A stretch of DNA of 40,348 nt, taken from the NCBI GenBank assembly GCA_964431655.1, contig CAYSKJ010000007.1, forward strand, positions 1 through 40,348, in the 5' to 3' direction. Each line of letters begins with the position of its first letter. Within the stretch, counting starts at the first letter, position 1. Of this stretch, positions 1 through 8,336 are shown piece after piece. The translations under genes and the position numbers were made by a program. Below the pieces are notes generated by a model. The model searched no databases. It was not told the origin of the DNA and saw only the letters and a list, made by a program, of their open reading frames with translations. Origin of the DNA: CAYMEV01 sp964431655 [NCBI: uncultured bacterium] (GTDB lineage: Bacteria; CAYMEV01).

Positions 1-659
1 CTGTGGGTATCAGCCCCGAAAGTCACTTTTATCCCCCCTGCCTTTTTATAAAGCTCGAGCATGGCCCTGGATGGCATTGCCTCATTTAAACCTGCTCTGA
101 GGGAGGATGTATTAATCTCCAGGGCAATTCCCTTCTTAACCATAACAGAAAATATATGCCTGATATAATCCTCAGACCAGAGACTCCTGCCAAAATACCT
201 TTTAGGAAAGTCAATATGCGCCATGGAATCAAAACCCCCGTAAGAAACAGCCCTTAGAACCTCCTCCCAGTATCTTGCAAAAACAGCATCCAAAGGAATA
301 TCCGCTTCCAGCATCTGTTTCGGATTCATATTATCAATCCAGTAATGGATGCTTCCGAGCATAAAATCATAGGGATGTTGCATGGCCTGATCAAACTCTC
401 TCCTGTAAATATGGGGCTCAGCAAACTCGATTCCGCACAAAATCTCCATAGAGTCTCCGTATTTTAGCCTGGCTTTGTTAAATTCTGAAAAAAATGCATC
501 CGCATCATAATATCCAAACCCCCTGTCCGTCCTGTTAAAATCTGCGTGGTCTGTAAAGCATATATGGCTCAGATTGAGCTCCAAAGCCTTTTTGCAGTAT
601 TCTTCCATGCTTGCTTCTGAATCACAGGAATGTCGGGTATGCACATGAAGATCCAGCAA
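1..659 (-). CDS. PHP-domain phosphoesterase, histidinol-phosphatase family (3' part cut by window edge)
   Basis: This is a partial gene of about 219 codons that runs off the left edge. The translation begins LLDLHVHTRHSCDS and continues through FTDHADF, GIEFAEP, HIDFPKRY and GADTH, which are the ordered metal-ligand motifs of the PHP phosphoesterase family, closest to HisJ/HisK-type histidinol-phosphatases. Such enzymes hydrolyse a phosphate ester with a trinuclear metal site in the cytoplasm. I chose the TTG start at 659 because an AAGGAG Shine-Dalgarno lies about 6 bases upstream and the HxH motif follows within five residues; no ATG lies further upstream in a plausible position. It sits 22 bases downstream of the TfoX-N gene and is probably co-transcribed with it. 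The PHP fold is secure. Histidinol phosphate as substrate is only a family-based guess, because no his genes are nearby. Confidence 0.85.
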   Translation of the reverse strand, partial: MLDLHVHTRHSCDSEASMEEYCKKALELNLSHICFTDHADFNRTDRGFGYYDADAFFSEFNKARLKYGDSMEILCGIEFAEPHIYRREFDQAMQHPYDFMLGSIHYWIDNMNPKQMLEADIPLDAVFARYWEEVLRAVSYGGFDSMAHIDFPKRYFGRSLWSEDYIRHIFSVMVKKGIALEINTSSLRAGLNEAMPSRAMLELYKKAGGIKVTFGADTH

Positions 660-681
660 GTATTTCTCCTTTAAGCCTGTT

Positions 682-1008
682 TTAAATCTTTTTCCCTTTT
701 GGTTTTGGTTCGGGGACTTCCCTTTCAGTAATCCTTATCAGTTCGGTAAGCCAGTCTGAATCCTCAATTCCCTCCTCAATAAGAAAACTGACCCGCGCTC
801 CCGGGTATGGAGATGCTTCAACAACATTTCCAATATATTCTCTGCCTCCTGTCGTCGGTTTTACATAAAGCTGATTGTCGCATACCAGGGCTACGACCTT
901 CCGACCAATATAGATAGCATATTCGCCAAACATTTTTTTATAGCAAATGTCGCCTGCATTTTCTATCTGACCTGCAATAAACTGCACAAAATCACGATCA
1001 GTCGCCAT
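682..1008 (-). CDS. TfoX N-terminal domain protein
   Basis: This 108-residue protein consists almost entirely of a TfoX/Sxy N-terminal domain. The diagnostic stretch is YKKMFGEYAIYIGRKVVALV near residues 23-42, followed by LYVKPT and a short Lys-rich tail. In gamma-proteobacteria the full-length TfoX regulates competence, but stand-alone N-terminal-domain proteins are widespread and have no established function. The ATG at 1008 has a GAGGT ribosome-binding site 6 bases upstream. The gene lies 14 bases after the CHI-fold gene and 22 bases before the PHP gene, so the three probably form one transcript. There is no DNA-binding helix-turn-helix and no TfoX C-terminal domain, so a competence role should not be assumed. 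Confidence 0.85.
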   Translation of the reverse strand: MATDRDFVQFIAGQIENAGDICYKKMFGEYAIYIGRKVVALVCDNQLYVKPTTGGREYIGNVVEASPYPGARVSFLIEEGIEDSDWLTELIRITEREVPEPKPKGKKI

Positions 1009-1022
1009 AATATACCTCAGAT

Positions 1023-1586
1023 TTATTCCTGGCCGAGCATTCCCTTTTTCAGCCTGTCCTGTACAGGATCAGGCCCGAGCCAGATTGCATAGAGAGACTG
1101 TTTAAACCCGTGGCCTGGTATAGTCCCCAAATTCTTTGTTTCCCCTGTGGCGCCGGACCTTAGGCTTGCATTCAAGCCCTCACCAGGGATATAGCAGAGT
1201 CTTATCTCATCCCCTTTATGGATTTCAATTCCGTCAAAAAGCGATAAAAACTTAAGGTCTTCCTCTGTCTTATAGCCTGAAGCCTTTGCCTTCTCAAATC
1301 CCTTTTCAACGGCCTTTAAGAACTTCTTCCTGGTAATCAGCCTGGAGGTAATGTTCATAATTACAGCTGAAGGCTCGTCCGTCTCAATGATTAATTTGCC
1401 TGAAGCACCTTTAAGTTCAGGTACAGTGTAAAGGGAGGAGGTGTACACTGAACCGATGATAGACATAGTTCTTTTGCCTGTCCCGCACAGCACCAGCCCC
1501 TCCTCAGCAGTCTCATAAGCGAGTATCCCGTTAAATAGGGTCAGACAGATAATAAAAACAGCAGAAATGATTATAATTTCTCTCAT
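1023..1586 (-). CDS. Exported chalcone-isomerase-like (CHI-fold) protein
   Basis: The protein has 187 residues with an N-terminal signal peptide (hydrophobic residues about 4-23, likely cleavage after the Ala in GILAY). The mature part carries LCGTGKRTMSIIGSVYTSSLY near residues 33-53 and ends with FKQSLYAIWLGPDPVQDRLKKGMLG. This matches bacterial proteins of the chalcone-isomerase-like family (Chalcone_3 type), where a beta-strand 'G.G.r....ikvY.a.LY' opening and an 'LL..WLG..P....lk..mLG' ending are typical. These bacterial homologues are periplasmic and are not known to isomerise flavonoids; some are thought to bind fatty acids. The ATG at 1586 is preceded by AGGAGG. It is the first gene of a presumed three-gene unit and has a weak promoter candidate upstream. 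Confidence 0.75.
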   Translation of the reverse strand: MREIIIISAVFIICLTLFNGILAYETAEEGLVLCGTGKRTMSIIGSVYTSSLYTVPELKGASGKLIIETDEPSAVIMNITSRLITRKKFLKAVEKGFEKAKASGYKTEEDLKFLSLFDGIEIHKGDEIRLCYIPGEGLNASLRSGATGETKNLGTIPGHGFKQSLYAIWLGPDPVQDRLKKGMLGQE

Positions 1587-1618
1587 GATATGCCTCCTGT
1601 CGGTATCTTTATATCTAT

Positions 1619-1646
1619 TTTATGGCATAAAAGGTTTATAAATCAA
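1619..1646 (-). promoter_or_regulatory. Candidate sigma70-type promoter for the CHI-fold/TfoX/PHP unit
   Basis: Read on the minus strand, TTGATT (1646-1641) is followed after 16 bases by CATAAA (1624-1619), about 33 bases before the start codon at 1586. Both hexamers deviate from consensus and the region is AT-rich, so this is only a candidate. Confidence 0.3.
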
Positions 1647-1801
1647 TTAAATTACAATCATTTCATACAGGAAATCCGTATTTCATATATAGGATTAAAA
1701 AAAACCTTACAAATTGAGAGACAGAATAAACCGATCAGGGCCTTTGAATAAAAGACTAAGATTCCTGATTTTCCATTTTTCAGAACTGGAGGATAATGGA
1801 C

Positions 1802-2878
1802 ATGAGATATTACATTATAATTGCACTGCTTTTAATACATGTATTTTTTGCGGGTTCTTCCTTTTCAGAAGAAATCACAGGAGGTTGCTCTTCGATGTTT
1901 GACAAAGAGGCATTTTCAAGCTACCTTAAAAGTTTGAAGGCTGATGATAAAACCATAGAAAATACCCTGCATCTTAGTCAGGAATATTTCAAATTTCTTG
2001 ACACCGAAAATACCTGTTATGATTATGACGGAGTTGAAGAATTTTCAAAAAGGCATATAGCAGGCAGCGAAGATGCATTACAAAAGATTATTGCAATGGC
2101 CAGGGTCTGCAAGTTCACCGGCAGGGAAAAGGGCCTTATTTATTTAATTACACTATGCAATACTATAGGAGTACTGGAAAACATAAGGGACAGATCCCTG
2201 GAGGTGGTAGGGAAGGATATTACTGCAAAGATTTTTGACAATGCAAAGGTCCCGGCTCTGGGTTCGCCAATTGATGAATATCCTGATACAATAAGGAATC
2301 TGCTGGAAAATATGAAAAAAGCCCTTCCCCCCTGCAAATACCGAAAAATCCTTGCAGGAAACAATCACCAGATTCCCGCTGAATCCTTTATCACACAGAA
2401 GCAAAAATATCAAGAACTTGGATCCATTGATGAATTTTTAAAATTCAGGCAGAAGAACACCATTGAAGAGATGGAGAAATGCATGAATGAGAACAGGCTA
2501 TGGTATGAACAGAAGATAACGCCGGAAGTTATTCATTATATGAGAGAAAACCAGGAAGTAAATGCGGGGATCCGGTCAAAAAACAGGATCTATATTACCA
2601 AGATACCGTATATGGTCGATGAATATTTAAAAACCGAAGACTCCGGCCTTAAGCCTTTTCTTGCCTGCCACTGCCCTTTTGTCAGGGCATCCTTAAAGAA
2701 GGGCAGTATTCCTGTTCCTGGCGAATGGTGCTACTGCTCGGGAGGATTCGAGAAATTTCTCTTTGATGTAATTTTCGGCCAGGATACTGAGGTGGAACTT
2801 CTGGAAAGCGTTTTAGCCGGTGATAAGCGATGCCGATTTTCCATAATCATACCTGAAGAATGCATTAAAGAAGAATAG
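1802..2878 (+). CDS. Exported Cys-rich protein of unknown function (DUF6144/V4R-like C-terminus)
   Basis: I do not recognise a characterised family. The 358-residue protein begins with a signal peptide (MRYYIIIALLLIHVFF, cleavage near SSFS-EE), so it is probably periplasmic. The central part is helical and charged. The C-terminal third (about residues 280-350) has a compact Cys cluster, ACHCPFVR then GEWCYCSGG, followed by FEKFLFDVIFGQ, ESVLAGDKRCRFSIIIP. The Gly-Asp-x-x-Cys-x-Phe ending resembles V4R-like ligand- or metal-binding domains and proteins labelled DUF6144, although those I recall are mostly cytoplasmic. The GGAGG ribosome-binding site ends at 1792, which is 3 bases from an ATG at 1796 but 9 bases from the ATG at 1802, so I prefer 1802. 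The SGNH hydrolase gene follows after about 94 bases on the same strand. Metal binding is an inference from the Cys pattern. Confidence 0.7.
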   Translation: MRYYIIIALLLIHVFFAGSSFSEEITGGCSSMFDKEAFSSYLKSLKADDKTIENTLHLSQEYFKFLDTENTCYDYDGVEEFSKRHIAGSEDALQKIIAMARVCKFTGREKGLIYLITLCNTIGVLENIRDRSLEVVGKDITAKIFDNAKVPALGSPIDEYPDTIRNLLENMKKALPPCKYRKILAGNNHQIPAESFITQKQKYQELGSIDEFLKFRQKNTIEEMEKCMNENRLWYEQKITPEVIHYMRENQEVNAGIRSKNRIYITKIPYMVDEYLKTEDSGLKPFLACHCPFVRASLKKGSIPVPGEWCYCSGGFEKFLFDVIFGQDTEVELLESVLAGDKRCRFSIIIPEECIKEE

Positions 2879-2972
2879 ATTTGGCATCAATATTTTTCTT
2901 GAATTATTTTCATTTTTCTTCAATTCTTAAATAATTTTGCAGGGAAATTTTATTTTTCTGCTGGAGAATAGA

Positions 2973-4193
2973 ATGAAACAGTTGCTAAAGAACTTACTAT
3001 TCATTATTATAATCTGCTTTTTCTTTTTTTTAATAGTGGAAGGCATTTCCTTGCTGGCTCTGAAATTCCTTGTATCACAGGAAAAACCTGATGAAAGAAA
3101 TACTGCACTGATTGAAGATGACTGGTATATTTATACCGCGGAACTGGGATGGGAGTTTAAGCCTTATTATGATGGGCCTGTAACGGGAATAACACGTTCC
3201 TTTGACCAGAAAGGCGGGCTTAAGGCTGATACTGAACAGAGGCTTGCCGCAGACATGACCAAGGTCCTTTTCCTTGGCGACTCCATAACCTATGGATATG
3301 GAATTGGCACGGAGGATACCTTTGTTGAGATTGCAGACCGGATGATTCCTGACATGGCATGTATCAACCTGGGCGTTCCGGGGTATTCCTCATATCAGGC
3401 TTTAAAAATGCTTGAAAAATATGGCCGGGAAATAGAACCTGACATAGTTATTGCCGCGTTCAACTATAACGATAGACGCTATGTCCTTTTTCCCGGAAAC
3501 ATCGACAGTGATGAAAAATTCAGGGCAATAATGCTCCAGAACAGATATGACAGGATAAGCCGCTTTCTAAGCCGGTTTGGAATGTACAGGCTGATGCGGT
3601 CCCTTCTAAGCATCTCTGCTGTCCATTCTTCTTACAGGGAAATAGAATGGATTGGGCAAATAGATATGAACACTGTATTTCCCAGGGTATCAAAAGAAAG
3701 CTACCGCCGGAACCTCGAGCAGATCCACGAAATTACCTCCTCCAGGGGGATCAGTCTTGTTTTCATGCTCCTGAACGATAATCCCAGGTATACGGACCCG
3801 GTACGTAAAGGAGTGGGACATCTGAATAACTCTCTCTACGATGAGGCCATCCATGAGCTTCTGCCTGCTTCCAGTCCCCAAAACAAATTTTCAGCCCTGG
3901 CCAGGGTCTACCTGTCCCAGGCCTATATTCACAGGGGAGAAACCGATAAAGCCCGGCAGGTGTATGTGCTTGACAATGCCTATCACAGTATTGCAGGCGG
4001 CACACCCCTGTACCTGGATGATGAGTATAATGAAATCATGAGGCAGGTAGCCGGGGAAAACAATATCCCTGTAATTGACGCAGGAGGATTATTATCCCAA
4101 ACACCTGAACTCTACCTTGATTTCTGCCATTTCAACAGGGAAGGCCACATAAAGGTGGCTGAAGCCCTGGTTTCGCATCTGTCTCAGTACTGA
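2973..4193 (+). CDS. Membrane-anchored SGNH/GDSL-family hydrolase
   Basis: The 406-residue protein has one N-terminal membrane segment (about residues 8-31) with a short Lys-containing cytoplasmic tip, then an extracytoplasmic SGNH hydrolase domain. Visible blocks are LFLGDSITYGYG (nucleophile Ser about 104), NLGVPGYSS (oxyanion Gly), FNYNDRR (Asn block) and DFCHFNREGH near the C-terminus (Asp about 383, His about 386). The catalytic set therefore looks complete and the enzyme should be an esterase or acyl-transfer hydrolase, perhaps acting on a cell-surface polysaccharide. Between the third and fifth blocks lies a TPR-like helical stretch (YDEAIHELL then ALARVYLSQAYIHRGETDKA). The ATG at 2973 follows CTGGAG by 6 bases; an upstream TTG at 2937 would bring the leader IFLLENR but has no ribosome-binding site. 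It converges on the hydrogenase operon with only 30 bases between them. Confidence 0.85.
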   Translation: MKQLLKNLLFIIIICFFFFLIVEGISLLALKFLVSQEKPDERNTALIEDDWYIYTAELGWEFKPYYDGPVTGITRSFDQKGGLKADTEQRLAADMTKVLFLGDSITYGYGIGTEDTFVEIADRMIPDMACINLGVPGYSSYQALKMLEKYGREIEPDIVIAAFNYNDRRYVLFPGNIDSDEKFRAIMLQNRYDRISRFLSRFGMYRLMRSLLSISAVHSSYREIEWIGQIDMNTVFPRVSKESYRRNLEQIHEITSSRGISLVFMLLNDNPRYTDPVRKGVGHLNNSLYDEAIHELLPASSPQNKFSALARVYLSQAYIHRGETDKARQVYVLDNAYHSIAGGTPLYLDDEYNEIMRQVAGENNIPVIDAGGLLSQTPELYLDFCHFNREGHIKVAEALVSHLSQY

Positions 4194-4223
4194 TGCGTTC
4201 AAGCTGTTGATAATACCGGAAAA

Positions 4224-5672
4224 CTAAATCTTCAGTATCATTTTTTTATTGCTGTTATAGATATTAATTTTTGGCAGCCTGGATTCGCCTATGGAATGTG
4301 AAGCACATGCAAAGCAGGGATCATAGGCCCTGAATGCCATTTCAACCATATTCAATACACCCGGGTTCATGTTCCCCTTTGAGATAAGGTTAATGGCTGC
4401 CTTTTTTATACTTAAGGCAATGGGGGCATAATTGTTTGTGGTTGCGACAATCAGATTGACCTTTTTAACCAGAGCTTCATTATTAAGCCAGTAGTGATGA
4501 AAAAGCGTCCCCCGGGCAGCCTCCACAATTCCGACCCCCTCAGCTGGTTTACCGGGCATATTCCTTATGTCCTCGCTTGTTATATCCGGGTCATTTACCA
4601 GCTCAAGGCCCCTTTCGGTGACATATAGAAGCTCTATTAGCCTGGCCCAGTGAAAAGCAAGAGTATGGTGGACAGGTTTTTTGCCGAAATAGGAATAGAA
4701 CCTGTCATATTCCCTTGAAGCCTCAATGGTTCTTATCCCTGAGCTGGTATTCAGCCTTGCCAGAGGGCCGACCCTGTAAAGGGATGTCCCTTTGCCGTCT
4801 TTAAAACCCTTCCATCCCATGCTTTTTATATAAGTAGGTTTTACATAGCTGTTCTGCAGAGGCTTTTCCTCGATATAATCCAGATATTCAGCAGGTTCAA
4901 ATTCAGCCAGCTTAACCCCTTCCACATCGGATATCCTTACCTTGCCGTCATAAAAGTTGAGGTATCCATCCCTGTCCACGAGACCCATATCGTTGGTTGT
5001 CAACAGAAATGCCCTGCTTTTTATAAGGTCCAGATAATTGCTGTTACCAAGCACTATATCATTAAAAAGGCTGAGGCTTCTTAAGGCAAACTGAAAACAG
5101 CTGTTCAGCATATTTTCTATTTCCTGTCTTTCTGGCTCCAGGAGTGATTTTGTGACTCCGCCGGGAAGACCTGCAACAGGATGGGTGGCTTTACCACCAA
5201 TTATCTCGGTCAGTCTCTGGCCATAGGCCCTGTGTTTTATCACATCCTTGCCTATGTCAACACCCGCTTTCTCAATGATACCGAAGATATTCCTTTTCTC
5301 AGGCGGTGCATCAGGCCCCACGACAAAGTCCGGCCCGCCGAGAAAATAAAAGTGGAGTATATGGTCATAGATAATATATCCGCAGTACATCAGCTCCCTT
5401 ATTTTTTTTGCAGTAGCAGTTGCCTCCACATTAAATGCCATATCCAGTGCCTTTACGGATGCCATGTGATGGGCAACAGGACATACCCCGCATATCCTGC
5501 TGGTCAGCTGAGGCATAAGCTCGGCCCTCCTGCCCTCGCAAAACCTTTCAAAACCCCTCAGTTCAGGTATTACAAGGTATGCATCCTCCACTTCTTCCTT
5601 ATCATTCAGGAATATATCAATCCTTCCGTGTCCTTCAAGCCTTGTAATGGGATCAATCGTTATCTTTTTCAT
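4224..5672 (-). CDS. mvhA: [NiFe] hydrogenase large (alpha) subunit, F420-nonreducing MvhA type
   Basis: This 482-residue protein is a [NiFe] hydrogenase large subunit of the cytoplasmic group 3 type. The N-terminal signature is DPITRLEGHGR with the conserved Glu, then SRICGVCP with Cys61 and Cys64 and HH following. The C-terminal signature is DPCFACASH with Cys453 and Cys456, giving all four Ni ligands as Cys and no selenocysteine. About 23 residues follow the His after the last Cys, which suggests a C-terminal tail removed by a maturation protease. No hyp or hydrogenase-protease gene lies in the window. The ATG at 5672 is chosen over 5681 because GGGAGG lies 10 bases before it but only 1 base before the first ATG. 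The reading frame overlaps the small-subunit gene by 20 bases, which indicates translational coupling. It is the last gene of the twelve-gene operon. Confidence 0.93.
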   Translation of the reverse strand: MKKITIDPITRLEGHGRIDIFLNDKEEVEDAYLVIPELRGFERFCEGRRAELMPQLTSRICGVCPVAHHMASVKALDMAFNVEATATAKKIRELMYCGYIIYDHILHFYFLGGPDFVVGPDAPPEKRNIFGIIEKAGVDIGKDVIKHRAYGQRLTEIIGGKATHPVAGLPGGVTKSLLEPERQEIENMLNSCFQFALRSLSLFNDIVLGNSNYLDLIKSRAFLLTTNDMGLVDRDGYLNFYDGKVRISDVEGVKLAEFEPAEYLDYIEEKPLQNSYVKPTYIKSMGWKGFKDGKGTSLYRVGPLARLNTSSGIRTIEASREYDRFYSYFGKKPVHHTLAFHWARLIELLYVTERGLELVNDPDITSEDIRNMPGKPAEGVGIVEAARGTLFHHYWLNNEALVKKVNLIVATTNNYAPIALSIKKAAINLISKGNMNPGVLNMVEMAFRAYDPCFACASHSIGESRLPKINIYNSNKKMILKI

Positions 5673-6648
5673 TCTTTTCATACCTCCCGCCTAGAATGGA
5701 AGAAGCCAGACTGTACATATAGAAGGTCCCGATAGGATCCCTGATCTTATCGATAATAGCCTTAACATCCGCTTCTGATGCCGATTCTTCATCATCAAGC
5801 CCTAAAATAGAAGTAAGGGCTGAAATCATTTTACTGCCCTGGTCCTTGATATTCGGGGCTGCACCCATGCAGCCGGTACAGGGAAAATTGCCCTTTATAC
5901 ACCTGGAACCGCATCCGGCCCTGGTTACAGGCCCCATGCATATTAGCCCCTGCTCAAGGAAGCATTTTTCCCTGTCGGGTGTAATATGGAGAAGGTCAGT
6001 TATTATTGGCATTTTTTTCTCAGTTACAGGATTTCTATCGCAAACATCACATAATGTCTTGTCCGGAGCAAGTACCGAGCCTTTTGCAGGCAGTTTATCG
6101 TCAAAAACAGCATTGAATGCATCTACAATAAGCTCCGGAGGCGGCGGGCATCCAGGCATGTAATAATCAACCTCGACAATCCTGTCCAGGGGTTTGACCC
6201 TGTTATGGAAAACCGGGAGTGTTATTTCTCCCTGTTTGGTCTTGGTAACAGCCTGGGGCAGTATTTTATCAGGATTCTTTGTGGAAGGACTTGAAAGATA
6301 TATCCTGTCAAATACCTCATCCCTCGATGCAAGGTTCGCCAGACCCGGAATGCATCCCTCGTGGGCACAGCTTCCAAAAGCTATCATTATTTTTGTCTTT
6401 TTCCTGAAAAGATGGGCAAGCTCCTCCTGTTCACTGGTCCTGACTGAACCGTTGAAAAGGAAAAGGTCAAAATATCCGTCAGGCTTTTCCCTTATATCCT
6501 GGTATTTTGTATCCATGGCAACAGGCCAGAATTCAATATCAACCTTCTGTATAACATCAATGATTGTCTCGTTAATATCGAGAACAGCAACTTCACAGCC
6601 ACCGCAGGATGCTGCCCAGTAAAAACCTGCTTTAAGCTTTTTATCCAT
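5653..6648 (-). CDS. mvhG: [NiFe] hydrogenase small (gamma) subunit, MvhG type
   Basis: The 331-residue protein carries the electron-transfer chain that accompanies MvhA. It begins without a Tat signal peptide and shows FYWAASCGGCEVAVLD (Cys15, Cys18), GSCAHEGCIPG and MPGCPPPPELIVDAF, which supply the proximal 4Fe-4S ligands. Further Cys motifs follow: CDVCDRNP, CFLEQGLICMGPVTRAGCG and CIKGNFPCTGCMG. These fit the medial and distal 4Fe-4S clusters of the F420-nonreducing (methyl-viologen-reducing) family. It is cytoplasmic. The start at 6648 lies 11 bases after the flavoprotein gene, and the end overlaps the start of mvhA by 20 bases. In methanogens MvhG passes electrons from the Ni-Fe site to MvhD and then HdrA, and mvhD is present four genes upstream here. 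Confidence 0.92.
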   Translation of the reverse strand: MDKKLKAGFYWAASCGGCEVAVLDINETIIDVIQKVDIEFWPVAMDTKYQDIREKPDGYFDLFLFNGSVRTSEQEELAHLFRKKTKIMIAFGSCAHEGCIPGLANLASRDEVFDRIYLSSPSTKNPDKILPQAVTKTKQGEITLPVFHNRVKPLDRIVEVDYYMPGCPPPPELIVDAFNAVFDDKLPAKGSVLAPDKTLCDVCDRNPVTEKKMPIITDLLHITPDREKCFLEQGLICMGPVTRAGCGSRCIKGNFPCTGCMGAAPNIKDQGSKMISALTSILGLDDEESASEADVKAIIDKIRDPIGTFYMYSLASSILGGRYEKNEKDND

Positions 6649-6659
6649 ACTAAGCTCCT

Positions 6660-8327
6660 TTAAACTATCAGGCCGGCGTCTTTCGGCCTCCTCTGTTTAT
6701 CCTTAACAGATTGGGGTATATAGTCAGGCAGAAGTATCGGGCTTATTCTGCTTACCGGTACCTGCAGTTCAGAAACCTCTTTCTCATATTTATCAATATG
6801 CGATAGGGTAAGCTTTGCGATTTTGGCCTTTTTTGCATATTCTGAGCTGTATATACCCGCTCTTCTGCCAAATACATTAATGTCAAGCTGTGAATTACCC
6901 ATGAGCCTGTTTCTTCCGTGAACTCCGCCGGAAGCTTCACCGGCAACATAAAGCCCCGGAATATTTGTTTCACACCTTTCATTGATTGCTATGCCCCCGT
7001 TCTGGTAATGAAGGGTAGGATATACCAGTATAGGTTCTTTAGTCATATCTATGCCGAACCTCTGAAACTGCCGGTGCATTGCCGGGAGATTTGACTTTAT
7101 GGTTCCTTCCCCGTTAATAATATCTATGATGGGAGTATCAAGCCACACCCCCATCCTCCCTGTAGGAGTCCGTATCCCAAGACCCCTTTCCTGGCACTCT
7201 CTTATAAAGGATGCAGATTCCACATCCCTGGGCTCCAGGGGGAAAACGAACAGTTCGCCTTCCTTGTTTACAGGCTGGCCTCCCATACCCCTAATCTTTT
7301 CAGTGCAGAGAAAACCTACTATCTGTTCCGGAAACACAGCCCCCGTGGGGTGATACTGGACTGAATCCATAAAAAGAAGCTTTGCCCCCGCTCTGTAGGC
7401 AATAACCAGACCATCTGCGGTAGCACCGTAATGGTTGGTCGTTGCATAGTCTTTAATATGTAGCCTGCCGTAGCCCCCGGTTGCTATAACTGTGCTTTTA
7501 GCCTTGATTATGTGATAATCTTTGTTTTCCAGATGGTAGATAACAGCTCCTGCACATTTTCCATCCTCATCAAGGACAAGTTCTACAGCTGGCGAATATT
7601 CTATTACTTTTATCTTGTCAGGCCGGTTTAATACCTCGTCCCGAAGTACACTGATTATGGCTGCACCGGTATAATCCCTTGCAGAATGCATTCTTGGCCT
7701 GCATGTTCCTCCTCCCGGCTTCACTGTAAGGTTTCCTTCCTTATCCTTGTCAAACATAACCCCAAGATTGATAAGCCAGTCTATAACCTTCGGGCCATCC
7801 ATCACCAGGGCTTTGGCAAGCTCAGGTATATTGTCAAAGTGTCCTCCGCCCATAACATCCAGATAGTGCAGCATAGGTGAATCATGGTCCTTTGTAGCTG
7901 CCTGTATGCCCCCCTGAGCCATTACAGAATTGGAATCTCCGAGCCTCAGCTTAGTAAGGAGAATAACCTCAGAACCATTCTCGTCTGCAAGCAGTGCGGC
8001 CGCGCAGCCGGCGCTTCCCCCGCCTATTACAAGGACATCGGTTTCATAATCAGCTCTGGTAAGGTCAAAGGCTGTAGAGGATATTCGTGAATAGCTTTCC
8101 AGTACATCCACAAATTTCGTGGTCATTTTTTCATTCTTATTCACCCCCACTCTCAAAACCTTTCTTGCATCATCCTGATAATCAGGGTGAAATTTTGACA
8201 AGACTTCCTGTCTTTCCTCCGCAGACATGTCAGGGAATATTTTTGCGCCCTCCTTCTGCAGCCTTATTCTTTTAGGCCTTGTCAACTCGAGCTTTTTTAT
8301 CGATTCTTTCATTGATTCTGGATACAT
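6660..8327 (-). CDS. Fumarate reductase/succinate dehydrogenase-like flavoprotein (TfrA/FrdA type)
   Basis: This 555-residue FAD enzyme belongs to the fumarate reductase/L-aspartate oxidase superfamily. After an unusual extension of about 95 residues comes the Rossmann motif VIGGGSAGCAAA (about 100-111), then NSVMAQGGI, MHSARDYTG, QYHPTGAVFP, EKIRGMGG (Arg346, matching the proton-shuttle Arg), HYQNGGI, GLYVAGEASGG and NRLMGNSQLD. The active-site motifs are those of fumarate-reducing or succinate-oxidising members. The residue equivalent to the FAD-linking His is Asn133, so FAD is probably non-covalent, as in soluble fumarate reductases and TfrA of methanogens. The C-terminal helical region is short. 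The partner FeS subunit lies 9 bases upstream, and no membrane-anchor subunits exist in the cluster, so the complex is probably soluble. L-aspartate oxidase is less likely because of the FeS partner and the hdr context. Confidence 0.85.
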   Translation of the reverse strand: MYPESMKESIKKLELTRPKRIRLQKEGAKIFPDMSAEERQEVLSKFHPDYQDDARKVLRVGVNKNEKMTTKFVDVLESYSRISSTAFDLTRADYETDVLVIGGGSAGCAAALLADENGSEVILLTKLRLGDSNSVMAQGGIQAATKDHDSPMLHYLDVMGGGHFDNIPELAKALVMDGPKVIDWLINLGVMFDKDKEGNLTVKPGGGTCRPRMHSARDYTGAAIISVLRDEVLNRPDKIKVIEYSPAVELVLDEDGKCAGAVIYHLENKDYHIIKAKSTVIATGGYGRLHIKDYATTNHYGATADGLVIAYRAGAKLLFMDSVQYHPTGAVFPEQIVGFLCTEKIRGMGGQPVNKEGELFVFPLEPRDVESASFIRECQERGLGIRTPTGRMGVWLDTPIIDIINGEGTIKSNLPAMHRQFQRFGIDMTKEPILVYPTLHYQNGGIAINERCETNIPGLYVAGEASGGVHGRNRLMGNSQLDINVFGRRAGIYSSEYAKKAKIAKLTLSHIDKYEKEVSELQVPVSRISPILLPDYIPQSVKDKQRRPKDAGLIV

Positions 8328-8336
8328 ATCTGCCTC

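Noticed and set aside
4183-4250. TCAGTACTGA palindrome and a T7 run between the SGNH gene and mvhA
   Set aside because: The palindrome is inside the coding end and the T-run lies within mvhA with no GC-rich stem before it, so termination is not supported.
5181-5735. A 184-codon open frame on the plus strand inside the hydrogenase genes
   Set aside because: It lies antisense to mvhA with its strong [NiFe] motifs, has no ribosome-binding site and no family-like sequence, so it is a shadow of the real gene.
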